From Mangrovimicrobium sediminis (GTDB lineage Bacteria; Pseudomonadota; Gammaproteobacteria; Pseudomonadales; Halieaceae), in assembly GCF_004745945.1 (NCBI RefSeq), contig NZ_SRLE01000007.1:310001-374000 (forward strand): a stretch of 64,000 bases of DNA, given 5' to 3'. A program made the position numbers and the translations under genes. The notes under the pieces are model-generated. The model did no database searches and had not been told where the DNA came from. It was given only the letters and a program-made list of their open reading frames with translations. This document shows, in pieces, positions 61,153 through 64,000 of the stretch. Numbering within the stretch: the stretch's first letter is position 1; each line of letters starts with the position of its first letter.

Positions 61153-64000
61153 CAGGCGGCGGCTTCCGTGGCTTCGTTGGCGAAGGTGGCGAGCAGGTCC
61201 TCGACGAACCGCTGCCGCTGGGTTTTTTCCTCGAGCTCGCAGGTAAAGCGCAGGCGGGTGGCGCCGGCGAGCTTGTAGGCGCGCGGGTCGCCCTGCACCA
61301 GGCGCACCAGCGACAGCGGGTTGACCCGGGTGCTCTCCTTGAAATCGATACTACCACCCTGCGGCCCGGCATCAATCGCGCGGATACCGAGGTCCTCGGC
61401 CACCTGGCGCAGGCGGGAGAGGGCGAACAGGTTGCCGATCGGCTCCGGCAGCAGGCCGAAGCGGTCGATCATCTCCACCTGCAACTCGCGCAGCTCGTCC
61501 TCGCTGGCGGCCGCGGCGATGCGCTTGTACATCACCAGGCGGGTGTTGATGTCCGGCAGGTAGTCCTCGGGGATCAGAGCCGGCAGGTGTAGGTTGACCT
61601 CGGTGCCCGAGTCCAGCGGCGCATCGACATCGGGAATCTCGCTGCGGCGTATCGCTTTTACCGCGCGCTCCAGCATGTCCATGTACAGGGTGAAGCCTAC
61701 GGACTCGATCTGCCCGCTCTGTTCCTCGCCGAGCAGCTCGCCGGCGCCGCGGATCTCGAGGTCGTGGGTGGCCAGCATGTAACCCGCGCCGAGATCGCCG
61801 GCGGCCTCGATCGCCTCCAGCCGCTTGCCGGCGTCGGTGGTAATCGCCGAGCGCGGCGGTGTCAGCAGGTAGGCGTAGGCCTGGTGGTGGGAGCGCCCGA
61901 CGCGCCCGCGCAGCTGGTGCAACTGGGCGAGGCCGAACTTGTCCGCGCGCTCGATGATGATGGTGTTGGCGTTGGGAATATCGATGCCGGTCTCGATGAT
62001 CGTACTGCACACCAGGATGTGATGGCGCTGGTGGTAGAAGTCCGACATCACCCGCTCCAGCTCGTGCTCGCGCATCTGGCCGTGGGCCACACCGACGCTC
62101 AGCTCCGGCAGCAGCTCGCGCAGCTTGCGCGCGCTCTCCTCAATGGACTTCACCTCGTTGTGCAGGTAGTAGACCTGGCCGCCGCGCAAGGTCTCGCGGA
62201 GCATCGCTTCCTTGACCAGCGCGATATTGTGCTCGCGCACGAAGGTCTTGATCGACAGCCGGCGCGCCGGCGGTGTGGCGATAATGGACAGGTCGCGCAT
62301 GCCGCCCAGGGCCATGTTCAGGGTGCGCGGGATCGGCGTGGCGGTGAGGGTGAGGATGTCCACCTCCGAGCGCAGGGCCTTGATCGCCTCTTTCTGTTTG
62401 ACGCCGAAGCGATGCTCCTCGTCGATGATCAGTAGGCCGAGGTCGCTGAAGGCGAAATCGGTCTGCAGCAATTTATGCGTGCCGACCAGGATGTCGATCT
62501 TGCCCGCCGCCACCCGCTCGCTGAGTTTTTTCACTTCGGCGGCGGATTTGAAGCGCGAGATGACCTCCACGTGCACCGGCCAGTCGGCGAAGCGGTCACT
62601 GAAGGAATTGAAATGCTGCTGGGCGAGCAGGGTGGTGGGCACCAGCACGGCCACCTGCTTGCGGTTCTGGGTGGCGACGAAGGCTGCGCGCATGGCGACC
62701 TCGGTCTTGCCGAAGCCGACATCGCCGCAGACCAGGCGATCCATCACCCGCGGGTTGCACATGTCGTCGAGCACCGCGTGGATGGCCAGTTCCTGGTCCG
62801 GGGTCTCCTCGAAGGGGAAGGCGCTGGCGAACTGCTCGTACAGTGCGGTGTCGTTGCTGAAGGCGAAGCCCTTGCGCGCCTCGCGCCGCGCGTACACCTC
62901 GAGCAGTTGCGCGGCGACATCGGTGGCGCGCTCGCTGGCCTTGCGCCGGGCCTTTTCCCACTGGTCCGAGCCCAGGCTGTGCAGCGGGGCGTGGTCCGGG
63001 TCTGCGCCGGAGTAGCGGCTGATCAGGTGCAGCGAGGCCACCGGCACATAGAGTTTTGAGCCGCGCGCGTATTCCAGGGTCAGGAACTCCGCCTGCTGGC
63101 CGTCGACCTCCAGGGTCTGCAGGCCGATATAGCGGCCGACCCCGTGCTCGAGGTGTACCACCGGGACCCCTTCGCGCAATTCGTTGAGATCGCGGAAGAC
63201 CGTGGCCCCGGCGGCCTCGGCGGAGACCTTGCGGCGCCGACGCTGGGCCACCCGGTTGCCGAACAGCTGGCTCTCGCAGACCAGGGCGGGCTGCTCCGCG
63301 CCGAAGTACAGGCCGCGGTCCAGCGGTGCGGTGGCGATGCCGAACGCTGCGCCGCCGTCCAGGAAGGCCTGCCAGCTGCTCGCGGGCACCGGCTCCAGGC
63401 CGTGTTCCTGCAGTGATTCCAGCAACAGTTCACGGCGACCGGCGGACTCCGCGCAGAGCAACACCGGGCCGCGGTGCTCTTCGGTGAACGCGGCGAGGCC
63501 GGCCACCCCGGACAACGATGGCGTGGGCAGGGCGCCGCTGGCGCGGTGCACCGGGGCGTCCTCGCGCTGGCGCAGCTCGAGCACGGCGAAGGCCTTCAGC
63601 CGCTGGTAGAGCTCCTCCACCGGTGTGAAGCAGCGCGCCGGGGGCAACAGGGGCCGGCGCGGGTCGATGCCGTATTCCTCGTGGCGCCGCCCGACCTCCA
63701 CCCAGAAATGCTCCGCCGCGGCGTGGTGGTCGCCGCAGGTAATGACCGCCGCGCCCGCCGGCAGGTAGTCGAACAGGGTGTCGCAGGCCTCGAAGAACAG
63801 TGGCAGGTAGTACTCGCAGCCGCCGGGGCTGCGTCCGGCACTGACCTCGGTGAAGGTCGGGCACTGGTCCGGGTCCACGTCGAAGGCGTCGTACCAGTGC
63901 ATCTGGAAGCGCTGCACTGCCTGCGGGTCCAGCGGGTACTCGCGAGCGGGGAGCAGGCGGATGTCGGTCACTTTCTCGACAGTGCGCTGGGTCTCCGGGT
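61152..64000 (-). CDS. mfd: Transcription-repair coupling factor, 5' end outside window
   Basis: ATP-dependent translocase that removes RNA polymerase stalled at lesions and recruits UvrA. About 949 codons are in the window and the frame continues past the edge (…ETQRTVEKVTDIRLLPAREYPLD), so the ATG at 63971 is internal. Visible parts: the second UvrB-homology/D2-D3 region, the RNA-polymerase-interacting CarD-like domain (GVPVVHLEHGVGRYIGLQTLEV), the RecG-like helicase with Walker A GDVGFGKTEVAMRAAF, motif LIIDEEHRFGVKQ and SLTATPIPRTLNMAL, and the C-terminal TRCF domain near IPEDYLPDINTRLVMYKRI. The stop overlaps the csiV start. Confidence 0.96.
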   Translation of the reverse strand, partial: PETQRTVEKVTDIRLLPAREYPLDPQAVQRFQMHWYDAFDVDPDQCPTFTEVSAGRSPGGCEYYLPLFFEACDTLFDYLPAGAAVITCGDHHAAAEHFWVEVGRRHEEYGIDPRRPLLPPARCFTPVEELYQRLKAFAVLELRQREDAPVHRASGALPTPSLSGVAGLAAFTEEHRGPVLLCAESAGRRELLLESLQEHGLEPVPASSWQAFLDGGAAFGIATAPLDRGLYFGAEQPALVCESQLFGNRVAQRRRRKVSAEAAGATVFRDLNELREGVPVVHLEHGVGRYIGLQTLEVDGQQAEFLTLEYARGSKLYVPVASLHLISRYSGADPDHAPLHSLGSDQWEKARRKASERATDVAAQLLEVYARREARKGFAFSNDTALYEQFASAFPFEETPDQELAIHAVLDDMCNPRVMDRLVCGDVGFGKTEVAMRAAFVATQNRKQVAVLVPTTLLAQQHFNSFSDRFADWPVHVEVISRFKSAAEVKKLSERVAAGKIDILVGTHKLLQTDFAFSDLGLLIIDEEHRFGVKQKEAIKALRSEVDILTLTATPIPRTLNMALGGMRDLSIIATPPARRLSIKTFVREHNIALVKEAMLRETLRGGQVYYLHNEVKSIEESARKLRELLPELSVGVAHGQMREHELERVMSDFYHQRHHILVCSTIIETGIDIPNANTIIIERADKFGLAQLHQLRGRVGRSHHQAYAYLLTPPRSAITTDAGKRLEAIEAAGDLGAGYMLATHDLEIRGAGELLGEEQSGQIESVGFTLYMDMLERAVKAIRRSEIPDVDAPLDSGTEVNLHLPALIPEDYLPDINTRLVMYKRIAAAASEDELRELQVEMIDRFGLLPEPIGNLFALSRLRQVAEDLGIRAIDAGPQGGSIDFKESTRVNPLSLVRLVQGDPRAYKLAGATRLRFTCELEEKTQRQRFVEDLLATFANEATEAAA

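Overview
The window is a high-GC chromosomal segment from a gammaproteobacterium. The backbone order pheS-pheT-ihfA-merR-tRNA-Pro, ffs-dnaX-ybaB-recR, and topA-DUF6586-like-lexA-mtnP-csiV-mfd matches what I know of Pseudomonas and relatives. The accessory genes (TonB-dependent receptors, Rieske oxygenases, AbgT transporter, VPLPA-CTERM protein, sulfotransferase-family protein) suggest a marine Halieaceae (OM60/NOR5)-type bacterium. That placement is inference from gene content only. No insertion sequence, integrase, phage gene or CRISPR array is visible.

Layout. 1-4198: translation/nucleoid block (pheS 3' part, pheT, ihfA, MerR-like gene, tRNA-Pro(GGG), terminator), then a REPIN-like inverted repeat. 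4487-10556: an unrecognised gene, a REC-GGDEF diguanylate cyclase and a divergent five-domain hybrid histidine kinase. 10791-14262: a small secreted protein, an LEA-like protein of ten 11-residue repeats, two 2Fe-2S ferredoxins, a Rieske protein and an aldo/keto reductase. 14669-26871: two TonB receptors, a VPLPA-CTERM protein, a ring-hydroxylating dioxygenase pair, an AbgT-type transporter, a Tat-exported protein and an AraC regulator, which look like uptake and oxidation of an organic substrate. 27031-34691: a self-contained sigma54 system (below). 34770-42756: a second catabolic-looking block (FAD-linked oxidase, ThDP enzyme, SRPBCC/reductase fusion, sulfotransferase-like, NTF2-like, methyltransferase, VOC). 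42903-57623: housekeeping genes (SRP RNA, dnaX with a frameshift signal, ybaB, recR, rnd, ycgL, ycgN, a degenerate vWA protein, MoxR/CoxE-like pair, SPOUT methyltransferase, glutaredoxin-like, UspA, topA). 57914-64000: lexA with two SOS boxes, a DUF6763-like gene, mtnP, csiV and the C-terminal 950 codons of mfd.

The best candidate for an undescribed system is 27031-34691. One strand carries, in order: possible enhancer repeats, a very AT-rich stretch (about 14% GC) with an exact match to the IHF consensus, a near-perfect sigma54 -24/-12 promoter, a 52-residue membrane peptide ending in a four-cysteine tail, a periplasmic adaptor, a MacB-type ABC ATPase, two MacB-type permeases, an NtrC-class regulator and an NtrY-like kinase. 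The kinase start is preceded by a chain of three overlapping mini-ORFs built from 14-bp repeats. The layout suggests a two-component system that senses an envelope signal and switches on an exporter plus a small cysteine-rich peptide, which may be substrate, sensor or accessory subunit.

Start codons were adjusted from the longest ORF wherever a Shine-Dalgarno site, a signal peptide or the family length argued for it, and each entry says so. Functions rest on motif recognition by eye, not on database searches.
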